Source of the DNA: Neotabrizicola shimadae
GTDB lineage: Bacteria > Pseudomonadota > Alphaproteobacteria > Rhodobacterales > Rhodobacteraceae
Assembly: GCF_019623905.1 (NCBI RefSeq)
Contig: NZ_CP069370.1
Span: 248,001 to 312,000, forward strand
Direction: 5' to 3'
Length of the DNA: 64,000 nucleotides
How positions within the stretch are numbered: the stretch's first letter is position 1; every line of letters starts with the position of its first letter. Below the pieces are notes generated by a model, which had not been told where the DNA came from, did no database searches, and worked only from the letters and a program-made list of their open reading frames with translations. Positions 43,190 through 51,508 of the stretch are shown here, in pieces. The translations under genes and the position numbers were made by a program.

Positions 43190-43783
43190 TCAGGCGGTCA
43201 GCTTGTTGGCGATGGAGACAAGGCGCTTGGCCTGATGGCCGATGGCCGCCTTGGCATTGTCATCCAGCGGCTGGCCCTGGGTGTGGCTGTAGCCATAGGG
43301 GTTGCCGCCGGTGGCGAAGATCGACGCGTCGGTATAGCCCGGCGGCACGATGATGGAGCCCCAGTGGCAGAAGGTGGTGTAGAGGCCGAGGATGGTGGCC
43401 TCTTGCCCGCCATGGGCGTTCTGCGCCGAGGAGGTGGCGGTGATCGCCTTGCCTGCGAGCTTGCCCTGGAACCAGACGCCGCCGAGCGTGTCGATGAAGG
43501 CGCGCATCTGGCTGGCGGCCTGGCCATAGCGGGTGGGGGTGGAGAAGAAATAGGCGTCGGCCCATTCCATGTCGGCCGGGGTCACGACCGGGATGTGCGA
43601 CTGCTTTTCGGCGGCGGCCTTCCAGGCGTCCTGTCCGTTGACGACATCGGCCGGGGCGGTTTCGGCGGCGCGGAAGACCTTCACCTCGGCACCGGCGGCG
43701 CGGGCGGCCTCTGCGGCGATTTCGGCGATGGCGTGGTTCGTGCCATAGGTGGAATAGTAGATGACGGCGACCTTGACGGCCAT
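43190..43783 (-). CDS. wrbA: NAD(P)H:quinone oxidoreductase, WrbA type
   Basis: A 197-residue flavodoxin-like protein with the FMN phosphate loop [13 protein letters not shown] near residue 9, [18 protein letters not shown] and [26 protein letters not shown], all characteristic of WrbA. It reduces quinones by two electrons and protects against redox cycling. The gene is divergent from the PfkB-family kinase. Confidence 0.93.
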   Translation of the reverse strand: MAVKVAVIYYSTYGTNHAIAEIAAEAARAAGAEVKVFRAAETAPADVVNGQDAWKAAAEKQSHIPVVTPADMEWADAYFFSTPTRYGQAASQMRAFIDTLGGVWFQGKLAGKAITATSSAQNAHGGQEATILGLYTTFCHWGSIIVPPGYTDASIFATGGNPYGYSHTQGQPLDDNAKAAIGHQAKRLVSIANKLTA

Positions 43784-43972
43784 GGGCGTTGTCTCCTGTG
43801 CTGATGGCGGGAAAGTAGCCCGGTGGCGGCCTGCCGGAAATTCGCCATGGTTGCGCGGCCTCTGTGCGCCAGTGCACGGAGGGGCGGGCGAGGTGCCGCC
43901 GCTTCGGGGCGGGACTGGTCAGACGGCCGTGTTGGCGCTAACAGGGTGCAGTCGCACCGCAGGGGGGATGGC

Positions 43973-44959
43973 ATGAGCGAGACGTTTTCGGCCGAGGCCG
44001 CGGCTCTTTCGGGGATGCAGGCGCCGATCCTGACTTTGACGTTGAACCCGGCGCTGGACATGGCGACCGAGGTGCCGGAGCTGTTGGCAGGGCAAAAGCT
44101 GCGCTGCGCGGATCCGCATCTGGACCCCGGCGGCGGCGGGCTGAACGTGAGCCGCGCGATCAAGCATCTGGGCGGTGATTCGCTGGCGCTGGTGGCGCTG
44201 GGCGGGCTGACGGGCGACCGGCTGGCGGGGCTGATCCGGGCCGAGGGCATCACCTTCCTGTCGCTGCTGGGTCCGGGGGAGACGCGGCAATCGCTGACCG
44301 TGACCGAGGGCACCACGGGCAAGCAGTTCCGCTTCATGCTGCCGGGGCCGATCTGGGGCGAGGCGGACCGGCACGGGGTGTTCACGCTTCTGTCGGCGAC
44401 GGCGCGGCCGGGGGGATATTCGGTGATCTCGGGCAGCCAGCCGCCGGGGGTGCCGGTGGATTTCAACGCGCAGCTGGCGGCGAGCATGGAGGGCAGCCAC
44501 ATCGTGCTGGACACTTCGGGTTCGGCGCTGCGCGAGGTGGTGAAACGGCCGATCCCGGGCCTGAGCGTCCTGCGCATGGACGGGGAAGAGGGCGAGGAGC
44601 TGGCGGGGCGGCGGCTGGAGACGCGGGTGGATACCGCGGATTTCGCCAGTTCGCTGGTCGCCAGGGGCGTGGCGAAGATGGTGATCATCGCGCGGGGCGC
44701 CGAGGGCAATGTGCTGGCCGAGGCCGGGCGGCGGCTGTTCGCGCCGGCGCCCAAGGTGAAGGTGAAGTCCACGGTGGGCGCGGGGGATTCCTTCGTGGCG
44801 GCCTTCGTGCTGGCGCTGGCGCGGTCGCAGGGGGCGGATGACGCGCTGTCCCTGGGCACGGCGGCGGCGGCTGCGGCGGTGACGACGCTGGCGACGCAGT
44901 TGTGCCGGGCCGAGGATGTGATGCGGCTTCTGCCCTATGCCGAGGCGGTGGAAATCTAG
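43973..44959 (+). CDS. PfkB-family hexose kinase (1-phosphofructokinase-like)
   Basis: A 328-residue ribokinase-fold enzyme. The N-terminal [17 protein letters not shown], the [20 protein letters not shown] motif and the C-terminal anion hole [13 protein letters not shown] (with catalytic Asp) place it in the FruK/PfkB/LacC subgroup that phosphorylates fructose-1-P, fructose-6-P or tagatose-6-P. GGGGGGAT precedes the ATG at 43973. No fructose PTS genes are adjacent, so a PfkB-like glycolytic role is possible. It overlaps the convergent ynfA-like gene by 4 bases. Confidence 0.88.
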   Translation: MSETFSAEAAALSGMQAPILTLTLNPALDMATEVPELLAGQKLRCADPHLDPGGGGLNVSRAIKHLGGDSLALVALGGLTGDRLAGLIRAEGITFLSLLGPGETRQSLTVTEGTTGKQFRFMLPGPIWGEADRHGVFTLLSATARPGGYSVISGSQPPGVPVDFNAQLAASMEGSHIVLDTSGSALREVVKRPIPGLSVLRMDGEEGEELAGRRLETRVDTADFASSLVARGVAKMVIIARGAEGNVLAEAGRRLFAPAPKVKVKSTVGAGDSFVAAFVLALARSQGADDALSLGTAAAAAAVTTLATQLCRAEDVMRLLPYAEAVEI

Positions 44960-45273
44960 GCGCGGCCTGACAGGATCACCACGGCGCCGGCCAGGGCCAG
45001 CGCGCCGCCGGCGAGGTCGGTGAGGCGCAGCGCCTCGCCCTCGACCAGGCGCAGCCAGGCGAGCGAGGCGGCGAGGTAGATGCCGCCATAGACGGCGAAG
45101 CTGCGACCGGCGGACTCGGGTGGGGTGAGGGCGAGCAGGACGGCGAAGGCGGCCAGGGCCGCGCCGCCGGGGATCAGCCAGAGCGGCGAGGCACCGGCGC
45201 GCCACCAGGACCAGACGGCGAAACAGCCGGCGATTTCGGCCAGGGCGGCGAGCGCGTACAGCGCAAGGGTCAT
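44956..45273 (-). CDS. YnfA/UPF0060 family membrane protein
   Basis: A 105-residue protein with four membrane helices and the UPF0060 pattern ([37 protein letters not shown]). It resembles small multidrug-resistance proteins, and E. coli YnfA has been linked to drug efflux. Its start overlaps the ohrR stop by 4 bases (ATGA), so it is co-translated with the peroxide sensor. Confidence 0.88.
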   Translation of the reverse strand: MTLALYALAALAEIAGCFAVWSWWRAGASPLWLIPGGAALAAFAVLLALTPPESAGRSFAVYGGIYLAASLAWLRLVEGEALRLTDLAGGALALAGAVVILSGRA

Positions 45274-45704
45274 GCCGGGGCGCCCTGGCGCAGGCGGTCG
45301 CGCAGGGCAATGACGCGGTCGCGCAATGCCACCAGATCCTCCAGCGGCAGGCCCGCAAGGTCGAAGAAGCAGGCGGGAACATGCGCGGCGCGGATGGCCA
45401 GTGCACGGCCCGCGTCGGTGAGAGAGATGCGGACCTGGCGCTCGTCCTTGATGTCGCGGCTGCGTTCGACGAGGCCCTGCGTTTCCAGCCGTTTCAGAAG
45501 CGGCGTGAGCGTGGAGGATTCCAGAAGCACTTGCCGCCCGATGGCGCCGACGGTCTGGCCGTCCTCGGCCCAGAGGACCGTCATCACCAGGTATTGCGGA
45601 TAGGTCAGCCCGATCTCGTCCAGGAGAGGCTTGTAGGCCTGCTGCACCGCATGGGCGGCGGAATAGAGCGCGAAGCAGATCATGTCGGGCGGGGTCATTG
45701 CCAT
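45270..45704 (-). CDS. ohrR: Organic hydroperoxide regulator OhrR (MarR family)
   Basis: A 144-residue MarR-type repressor. The reactive cysteine lies in the conserved [12 protein letters not shown] segment near residue 10, and the winged helix is around [20 protein letters not shown] and [22 protein letters not shown]. Oxidation of the Cys by organic peroxides should release DNA. It is divergent from ohr, and two near-identical 27-bp sites lie between them. The start at 45704 places the Cys as in the family; a second Met two codons later is possible. Confidence 0.93.
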   Translation of the reverse strand: MAMTPPDMICFALYSAAHAVQQAYKPLLDEIGLTYPQYLVMTVLWAEDGQTVGAIGRQVLLESSTLTPLLKRLETQGLVERSRDIKDERQVRISLTDAGRALAIRAAHVPACFFDLAGLPLEDLVALRDRVIALRDRLRQGAPA

Positions 45705-45710
45705 CCGTAC

Positions 45711-45739
45711 ACTATATATCGTGCGCGATTTAATCGCAA
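45711..45739 (-). promoter_or_regulatory. ohrR promoter
   Basis: On the minus strand TTGCGA (45739-45734), a 17-base spacer and TATAGT (45716-45711) lie immediately upstream of ohrR. The first operator copy (45718-45744) covers the -35 box and spacer. Confidence 0.6.
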
Positions 45740-45744
45740 GCGGT
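45718..45744. promoter_or_regulatory. OhrR operator, site 1
   Basis: A 27-bp site in the form ATCG-n3-CGATT-n2-ATCGCAAGCG-n-T. It matches site 2 at 21 of 27 positions in the same orientation and overlaps the ohrR promoter. Confidence 0.65.
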
Positions 45745-45773
45745 TGACAGGGTGGTGAGTCGGCGACTAATAA
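45744..45773 (+). promoter_or_regulatory. ohr promoter
   Basis: TTGACA (45744-45749), an 18-base spacer and TAATAA (45768-45773) form a near-consensus promoter for ohr. It lies between the two operator copies, and site 2 begins at its -10 end. Confidence 0.7.
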
Positions 45774-45799
45774 TCGCTCACGATTATATCGCAAGCGAT
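45773..45799. promoter_or_regulatory. OhrR operator, site 2
   Basis: The second 27-bp copy (ATCG-n3-CGATT-n2-ATCGCAAGCG-n-T) covers the expected ohr transcription start, so bound OhrR would block initiation. Confidence 0.65.
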
Positions 45800-45809
45800 G
45801 GAGTTACCG

Positions 45810-46238
45810 ATGTCGGTTGATGCGAAGTACTGGACGGAAGCCCTGGCGACAGGTGGTGGACGCAATGGTCTGGCGAAGCTGGCGAATGGCCAGATCACCC
45901 TGACGATGGCCACGCCGAAAGAACTGGGTGGCAACGGGCTGGGCCACAACCCGGAAGAGCTGTTCGCCCTGGGCTATGCCGCCTGCTATCTGAGCGCGAT
46001 GCGCTTTGCGGCGCAGAGCGAGAAGCTGGGCACGATCCCGGAGGATGCGACGGTGAAGGCGCATGTCGGCATCGGCCCCCGGTCGGACGGCGGCTTTGGC
46101 CTGACGGTGCGGCTGGTCGTGGCGATGCCGGGTGTTGACCGCCCGGTGGCCGAGAAGATCGCCGAGCGCGGGCATGCCATCTGCCCGTATTCGCACGCGA
46201 CCAAAGGCAACATCGAGGTCGGAATCGAGGTCGTCTGA
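45810..46238 (+). CDS. ohr: Organic hydroperoxide resistance protein (OsmC/Ohr family)
   Basis: A 142-residue thiol peroxidase that reduces organic hydroperoxides. The peroxidatic Cys59 is in LGYAACYLSAM and the resolving Cys near 123 is in HAICPYSHAT. The ATG at 45810 has GGAG at the right spacing; an in-frame ATG at 45798 lies inside the operator and is unlikely. It is divergent from ohrR with twin operators between, giving peroxide-inducible control. A hairpin separates it from convergent nadE. Confidence 0.95.
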   Translation: MSVDAKYWTEALATGGGRNGLAKLANGQITLTMATPKELGGNGLGHNPEELFALGYAACYLSAMRFAAQSEKLGTIPEDATVKAHVGIGPRSDGGFGLTVRLVVAMPGVDRPVAEKIAERGHAICPYSHATKGNIEVGIEVV

Positions 46239-46293
46239 GGACCGGTCCCGGCTTGGGCGCCCCCCTCCCCGACTTGGGCGCCCCCTCCCCCAG

Positions 46294-46316
46294 CCCCTCC
46301 CCACGAGGGGGAGGGG
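46294..46316. terminator. Hairpin terminator between ohr and nadE
   Basis: CCCCTCCCC-ACGA-GGGGGAGGGG forms a stem in the 89-base convergent gap. Just upstream are two direct copies of CTTGGGCGCCCCC...TCCCC (46252-46290). Confidence 0.7.
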
Positions 46317-46327
46317 AGGCGCGTTTA

Positions 46328-47983
46328 TCAGCCGTCGCGCCAGCGGTTCGCGATGGGATAACGGCGGTCCAGCCAGAAGGCGCGGCCGGTGAGACGCGGG
46401 CCGGGGGCGGACTGGAAACGCTTGTATTCGCTGATGTAGATCAGGTGTTCGACGCGCTTGACCGTGGTGCGGTCGAAGCCCTTGTCCACCAGGTCGGCCA
46501 CCGAAAGTTCACGGTCCACCAGGCCATCGAGGATCGCGTCCAGCACCGGATAGGGCGGCAGCGAATCCTCGTCCTTCTGGTTCTCGCGCAGTTCGGCGCT
46601 GGGCGGCTTGTCGATGACGCGGGGCGGGATGACCTCGCCGGCTGGCGCTTTCATCCAGGGCCGGTGCGTGGCGTTGCGCCAGCGGCAGGTGTCGAACACG
46701 CGGGTCTTGTAGAGATCCTTGATCGGATTGTAGCCGCCGTTCATGTCGCCGTAGATCGTGCAGTAGCCGACCGCGACCTCGGACTTGTTGCCGGTTGTCA
46801 GGAGCATGGCGCCGAACTTGTTGGACAGCGCCATCAGCAGCAGGCCGCGCAGGCGGGACTGCACGTTTTCCTCGGTCAGGTCAGCCTTCGTGCCGGCGAA
46901 GAGCGGCGCCAGCGCCTCGGTCACCGCATCCTGCGGGCCGGTGATGGGCAGGGTGTCCAGCCGGCAGCCGAGGCGGGTGGCGACCGACGCCGCATCCTCC
47001 AGCGAATGGGCGGAGGTATAGCGCGAGGGCAGCATCACGCAGTGCACGTTTTCCGGCCCGATCGCATCGGCGGCGATGGTGGCGACAAGGGCCGAGTCGA
47101 TACCGCCCGACAGGCCAAGCAGCACTTTGCGGAAGCCGGTCTTCTTCAGGTAGTCCGAAAGACCGATCACCATGGCGCGGTAATCGGCTTCATAGCTTTT
47201 CGGGATTTCGGCCATCATGCCCGGCTCGGCGCGCCAGCCTTCGGGGGTGCGGATGAAATCCACATGGGTCACGCAATCGTCGAACTGCGGCAGTTGCGCC
47301 GCCAGTGCGCCGCCGGGGTTCAGAACGATGGAGGCGCCGTCGAAGATCTGGTCGTCCTGCCCGCCGGTCATGTTCAGATAGACGAGCGGCAGGCCGGTTT
47401 CGACCACACGGGAGACCATCAGGTTCAGGCGCTGGTTCGGTTTGCCACGGTGATAAGGCGAGCCGTTCGGCACCAGGAGGATCTCGGCCCCGGTTTCAGC
47501 CAGGGTTTCGGCCACGTCGGGATGCCAGGCATCCTCGCAGATCGGGATGCCGATGCGCAGGGGGCCCACGCGGACCGGGCCCGAGACATCGGCCGAGGCG
47601 AAGATGCGCTTTTCGTCGAAAACCCCGTCGTTCGGCAGGTGGTGCTTCAGCACCGTCGCCTCGATCCGGCCCTGCGCGAGGATGGCATAGCCGTTGAAGA
47701 GGTGGCCGTTGCGGTGGATGGGGCAGCCGATGCCAAGGGCGGGGCCATCGGCGGTGGCGGCAGCGAGGCGTTCCAGCTCGGCCCAGGCGGCGCGCTGGAA
47801 GGCGGGCTTCATCACCAGGTCCTGGGTCTGGTAGCCAGTCAGGAACATCTCGGTCAGGGCGACCATGTCGGCGCCGGCGGCGCGGCCCTGATCCCAGACC
47901 GCCAGGGCCTTTGCGGCATTGCCCGCCAGATCGCCCACCGTGGGGTTCAGCTGTGCGAGGGTCAGGCGGAAGCGGTCGGACAT
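46328..47983 (-). CDS. nadE: Glutamine-dependent NAD+ synthetase
   Basis: A 551-residue two-domain enzyme. Residues 1 to about 255 are a nitrilase-type glutaminase with Glu in ALTEMFLTG, Lys in LKHHLPND and Cys in PICEDAWHP. The rest is the ATP-pyrophosphatase synthetase with LLGLSGGIDSALVATIAAD. Ammonia from glutamine amidates deamido-NAD to NAD in the last step of NAD synthesis. The length and order match glutamine-dependent NadE. It is divergent from the MORN protein gene. Confidence 0.96.
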   Translation of the reverse strand: MSDRFRLTLAQLNPTVGDLAGNAAKALAVWDQGRAAGADMVALTEMFLTGYQTQDLVMKPAFQRAAWAELERLAAATADGPALGIGCPIHRNGHLFNGYAILAQGRIEATVLKHHLPNDGVFDEKRIFASADVSGPVRVGPLRIGIPICEDAWHPDVAETLAETGAEILLVPNGSPYHRGKPNQRLNLMVSRVVETGLPLVYLNMTGGQDDQIFDGASIVLNPGGALAAQLPQFDDCVTHVDFIRTPEGWRAEPGMMAEIPKSYEADYRAMVIGLSDYLKKTGFRKVLLGLSGGIDSALVATIAADAIGPENVHCVMLPSRYTSAHSLEDAASVATRLGCRLDTLPITGPQDAVTEALAPLFAGTKADLTEENVQSRLRGLLLMALSNKFGAMLLTTGNKSEVAVGYCTIYGDMNGGYNPIKDLYKTRVFDTCRWRNATHRPWMKAPAGEVIPPRVIDKPPSAELRENQKDEDSLPPYPVLDAILDGLVDRELSVADLVDKGFDRTTVKRVEHLIYISEYKRFQSAPGPRLTGRAFWLDRRYPIANRWRDG

Positions 47984-48117
47984 GTCGGGATTTCTCCTGC
48001 GGTCGGGGTGGTTCTAGCAGAACGGCGGCGAAGGGAAAGCGGGGCACGGACCGGGCGCCGCTTGTCAGGGGGCGGGCGGGGGCGGTAGGCTTCGCGCGCA
48101 GGCAAGGAGGACAGGCA

Positions 48118-49584
48118 ATGCGGGCAATCGGTGCGGTTTCGGTGCTGGCGGCGCTGGTCTTTGGTGGCGCGGTGCTGGCGCAGGAGGGCGAGGTCGTCGT
48201 CAAGCAGTACGACGACGGCTCTGTCTATGAAGGCACCTTCGTGAACGGGCTGCGCGATGGCATCGGCACCTACACGCTGCCCAACGGTTACAGCTATACC
48301 GGCGAATGGGTCGACGGCGAGATCAGCGGCAAGGGCGAGGCGCGCTTTCCCAACGGCGCGATCTATGTGGGCAGCTTTGCCGCGGGCAAGCCCGAGGGGC
48401 AGGGCAAGATCACCTTTGCCGACGGGCGCACCTATGAGGGCGACTGGACCGACGGGCAGATGACCGGGCAGGGCACGGCGACCTATGCGGACGGGTCGTC
48501 CTATACCGGGGCGGTGCGGGCGGGCATCCCGCATGGGCAGGGCGTGCTGACGCGCAAGGACGGCTATCGGTACGAGGGCGACTGGGTGGACGGCCGCAAG
48601 GAGGGCAAGGGCAAGATCACCTACGCGGACGGCACCACCTATGAGGGCACTCTGGTCGATGGCCAGCGCGAGGGCGAAGGCACGCTGATCATGCCGGACG
48701 GGCTGACCTATGTGGGCCAGTGGAAGGCGGGCCAGATCGGTGGCACGGGCAAGCTGACCCAGCCCAACGGCGATGTCTATGAGGGCAGCTTTGCCGAGGG
48801 GCTGCGCGAGGGGCAGGGCAAGGTGAGCTATGCCAATGGCGATGTCTATGAGGGCACGTTCAAGGCCGACAAGCGCGACGGGCAGGGGGTGTTCAGGGCC
48901 AAGGACGGGCTGGTCTATGAAGGCACCTTCGTGGCCGGCGCGATCGAGGGGCAGGGCAAGATGACCTATCCCGGCGGCACGGTCTATGAGGGCATGTTCA
49001 AGGCCGACCTGCCGGACGGGTCCGGCAAGATCCTCTATTCCAGCGGGGCGACCTACGAGGGCCAGTGGACGGCCGGCGCGATGACCGGCAATGGCCGGGC
49101 GACTTATGAGGACGGGTCGGTCTATGAGGGCGCCGTGGTGGCGGGCAAGCCGGAAGGGCAGGGCAAGATGACCTACCCGGATGGTTATGTCTATGAAGGG
49201 ACGTGGAAAGCAGGCATCCGCGAGGGGCAGGGCAAGGCCACCTATGCGGATGGGTCCGTCTATGAGGGGATGTTCGTCGCGGGGGAGCGCCAGGGCAAGG
49301 GTGTGCTGACCATGCCGGACGGCTTCCGCTATGAGGGGGATTTCGTGATGGGCGAGATCCAGGGACTGGGCATCGCCACCTATCCCAACGGCGATGTCTA
49401 CGAGGGCGCCTTCGTGAAGGGCAAGCGCGAGGGGCAGGGGGTGATGCGCTACAAGAGCGGGCAGGAGGTCAACGGGGTCTGGACCCAGGGCGTGGTGACG
49501 GCGCCCGCGCCGGAACCGGCGGAGGGCGCCACCCCGGCCGAGGCGCCGGCAGAGGGCGCCCCGGCCGAAGGCGCGGGCAACTGA
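48118..49584 (+). CDS. Secreted MORN-repeat protein with 18 repeats
   Basis: A 488-residue protein. Residues 1-21 are a Sec signal peptide ending AVLAQ. From about residue 37 to 450 there are 18 full MORN repeats of exactly 23 residues (Y-E-G-x-F/W-x-x-G-x-x-x-G-x-G-x-x-x-Y-x-x-G), then a degenerate 19th and an Ala/Pro/Glu tail. Each repeat is a beta-hairpin, so the whole should be a long twisted beta-rod, probably periplasmic or surface-exposed. MORN rods bind lipids or proteins and scaffold complexes; the function here is unknown. AAGGAGG precedes the ATG. The stop abuts the convergent metallo-hydrolase gene. Confidence 0.93.
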   Translation: MRAIGAVSVLAALVFGGAVLAQEGEVVVKQYDDGSVYEGTFVNGLRDGIGTYTLPNGYSYTGEWVDGEISGKGEARFPNGAIYVGSFAAGKPEGQGKITFADGRTYEGDWTDGQMTGQGTATYADGSSYTGAVRAGIPHGQGVLTRKDGYRYEGDWVDGRKEGKGKITYADGTTYEGTLVDGQREGEGTLIMPDGLTYVGQWKAGQIGGTGKLTQPNGDVYEGSFAEGLREGQGKVSYANGDVYEGTFKADKRDGQGVFRAKDGLVYEGTFVAGAIEGQGKMTYPGGTVYEGMFKADLPDGSGKILYSSGATYEGQWTAGAMTGNGRATYEDGSVYEGAVVAGKPEGQGKMTYPDGYVYEGTWKAGIREGQGKATYADGSVYEGMFVAGERQGKGVLTMPDGFRYEGDFVMGEIQGLGIATYPNGDVYEGAFVKGKREGQGVMRYKSGQEVNGVWTQGVVTAPAPEPAEGATPAEAPAEGAPAEGAGN

Positions 49585-50514
49585 TCAGGCGTCCAGCATC
49601 ATCTGGTAGCTGACGGGGACATAGCGGAACCCGTCGCCCTGCACTTCGACGAAGCCCACGCCGGGGAAAGGCATGTGGTAGCCGATGAAGGGCATCCGCT
49701 CTGACGCGATCATGCCGAAGAGTTGCTTGCGGGTCGCTGCGGCTGCGGGCTTGTCGGCGTCGAAGCGCACCTCCCAGTCGGGCTTGGCCAGCGACCAGAC
49801 GTAGTGGTTCGCGGTGTCGGCGGTCAGGGCGAGCCGGGCATCACCCGATTCGATCATGTAGGCCATGTGGCCGGGGGAATGGCCGAAGGCCTCGACCGCG
49901 GTGATGCCGCCGACCACCTGACCGTTGCCCTGGAGGAAGGTCATCTTCTCGGCCAGCGGGCGGACCTTGGCGTCGAAGCCCTCGTTCGCCTGAGTGGCCC
50001 AGAAGTCGAATTCCGCCTGGCCGGTGACATAGCGGGCGTTGGGGAAGGTCACGCCGGATTCGCCCGCCAGCCCACCGATATGGTCGCCGTGCATGTGGGT
50101 CAGCACCACAACGTCGATCTGGTCGGGCGTGACCCCGGCGGCGGCAAGGGCGCCGGTGATGCCTTCGGGCGCGAGGCCGGTGTCGAACAGCAGAAGCTCG
50201 GTGCCGGTGTTGACCAGCACGGGATTGAAGAAGTTGCGGGTCTTGTCGGCCGGGATGAAGGCCGCGGCCGAGACGGCGGCGAATTCCTCGGGCGTGACGT
50301 TCATGCCGAAGGTTTCCTGCGGCTTGTCAGAGACGCGCGAACCGGCCTGAAGCACCGTCACCTCGTAGGCGCCAAGGCGGAACCGGTTGAACCCGGCGCC
50401 CTGGGCGGGGCCTTGCAGCGGCGCAGCGGCGGCTGCCGGAAGGGGGGCGAGGGCGGGCGCAAGCGGCAGGGCCGCAGCGGCAAGAAGGGCGTGGCGGCGG
50501 CTGATCGTCGTCAT
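49585..50514 (-). CDS. Exported MBL-fold metallo-hydrolase
   Basis: A 309-residue protein with an Ala-rich export signal preceded by SRR (residues 5-7), possibly Tat-dependent. The metallo-beta-lactamase fold is marked by VVLTHMHGDHIGG (zinc ligands), FGHSPGHMAYMI and LTADTANH. Family members include lactonases, glyoxalase II-like and beta-lactamase-like enzymes; the substrate cannot be assigned. It ends exactly where the MORN gene ends, convergent, without a visible terminator. Confidence 0.88.
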   Translation of the reverse strand: MTTISRRHALLAAAALPLAPALAPLPAAAAAPLQGPAQGAGFNRFRLGAYEVTVLQAGSRVSDKPQETFGMNVTPEEFAAVSAAAFIPADKTRNFFNPVLVNTGTELLLFDTGLAPEGITGALAAAGVTPDQIDVVVLTHMHGDHIGGLAGESGVTFPNARYVTGQAEFDFWATQANEGFDAKVRPLAEKMTFLQGNGQVVGGITAVEAFGHSPGHMAYMIESGDARLALTADTANHYVWSLAKPDWEVRFDADKPAAAATRKQLFGMIASERMPFIGYHMPFPGVGFVEVQGDGFRYVPVSYQMMLDA

Positions 50515-50624
50515 GGGTCTTCCTTTCCTGTCGGGGACGGCCCGGCCGGAACCGGGCAGAGGGAAGGATGGCGTCGTGAAGGCGCAGGGCCAGTCACGAT
50601 CCGGTTATCCGGACCTTGGTCCGG

Positions 50625-51035
50625 TCATTCCCACCAGGGATCGACGGCGGCGATGTCGTCGTCGGACCAGCCGAAGTGATGCGCCAGTTCATGGATCATC
50701 ACATGGGTCACAAGCTCGGCCAGAGAGACATTGCCGCGTTCGGCCCATTCATCAAGGATCGGGCGGCGAAAGAGCCAGATCGTGTCGGGCTGGCGAGGCT
50801 GATCCATCACCGACTTCTCTGTCAACGGCGTGCCGTCATAGAGGCCCGTCAACTCGAACGCGTCGTTCAGGTCCATCGCTTCGAGGATTTCGTCGGGCGG
50901 GAAATCCTCGATCCGCAGGGCCACATGCAGCGCCGCGGCGCGGTAGGGTTCGGGCAGGGACAGGACGGCATCGCGTGCCAGCCCTTCGATCAGGGCAAGG
51001 TCGGGGGCGAGGGCTTCGGGCGAGATCACGGACAT
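50625..51035 (-). CDS. Metallopeptidase (zincin-like) family protein
   Basis: A 136-residue protein with a gluzincin-type HExxH in VMIHELAHHFGWSDDDI near the C-terminus and a family-typical middle (GLYDGTPLTEKSV, then DTIWLFRRPILDEWAE). This matches the small zincin family (formerly DUF1025) found beside housekeeping genes. It is probably a cytoplasmic protease of unknown target. The ATG at 51035 is divergent from the DUF1801 gene with a 45-base gap. Confidence 0.88.
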   Translation of the reverse strand: MSVISPEALAPDLALIEGLARDAVLSLPEPYRAAALHVALRIEDFPPDEILEAMDLNDAFELTGLYDGTPLTEKSVMDQPRQPDTIWLFRRPILDEWAERGNVSLAELVTHVMIHELAHHFGWSDDDIAAVDPWWE

Positions 51036-51080
51036 GCTATGGATATAGGCGAGCGGCAGAGGGGCGGGAAGGGTCGGCAG

Positions 51081-51503
51081 ATGGCGCAAAAGACGCAGGA
51101 GGGGGCCGGGGTGGCCGAGTTCCTCGCCGCGGTGGAGCCAGAGGCGCGCCGCGCCGAGGCGGCGCGGCTGGACGCGATCTTCCGCGAGGTGACCGGATGG
51201 CAGCCGCGGATGTGGGGGCCTTCGATCATTGGCTATGGCCGCTATGCCTATACCTACGACAGCGGCCATTCCGGCGTGACGCTGGCGACCGGCTTTTCGC
51301 CGCGCAAGGCCGAACTGGTGGTCTATGTCCTGCCCGGATACGAGGCCCTTGGCCCGGTGCTGGCCGAGTTGGGTCCGCACCGTCTGGGCAAGTCCTGCCT
51401 GTACCTGAAGCGGCTGGCGGGCATCAACGAGGATGCGCTGCGCCGCCTGATCCGGGCGGGGCTGGATGACCTGGGCCGCCGCTGGACGCTGGAGCCGACC
51501 TGA
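51081..51503 (+). CDS. DUF1801 family protein
   Basis: A 140-residue cytoplasmic protein with the DUF1801 features WGPSIIGYGRYAYTYDSGHSG and LGKSCLYLKRLAGINEDAL. The fold resembles YdhG/YjhX-like small proteins; function is unknown. The start at 51081 is placed by the family's N-terminal length. It is convergent with the aldo/keto reductase gene (5-base gap). Confidence 0.85.
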   Translation: MAQKTQEGAGVAEFLAAVEPEARRAEAARLDAIFREVTGWQPRMWGPSIIGYGRYAYTYDSGHSGVTLATGFSPRKAELVVYVLPGYEALGPVLAELGPHRLGKSCLYLKRLAGINEDALRRLIRAGLDDLGRRWTLEPT

Positions 51504-51508
51504 CGGCC

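Noticed and set aside
46252-46290. Tandem CTTGGGCGCCCCC repeats considered as a mobile element edge or phase-variable tract
   Set aside because: Only two imperfect copies in a convergent terminator region, with no reading frame or promoter affected.
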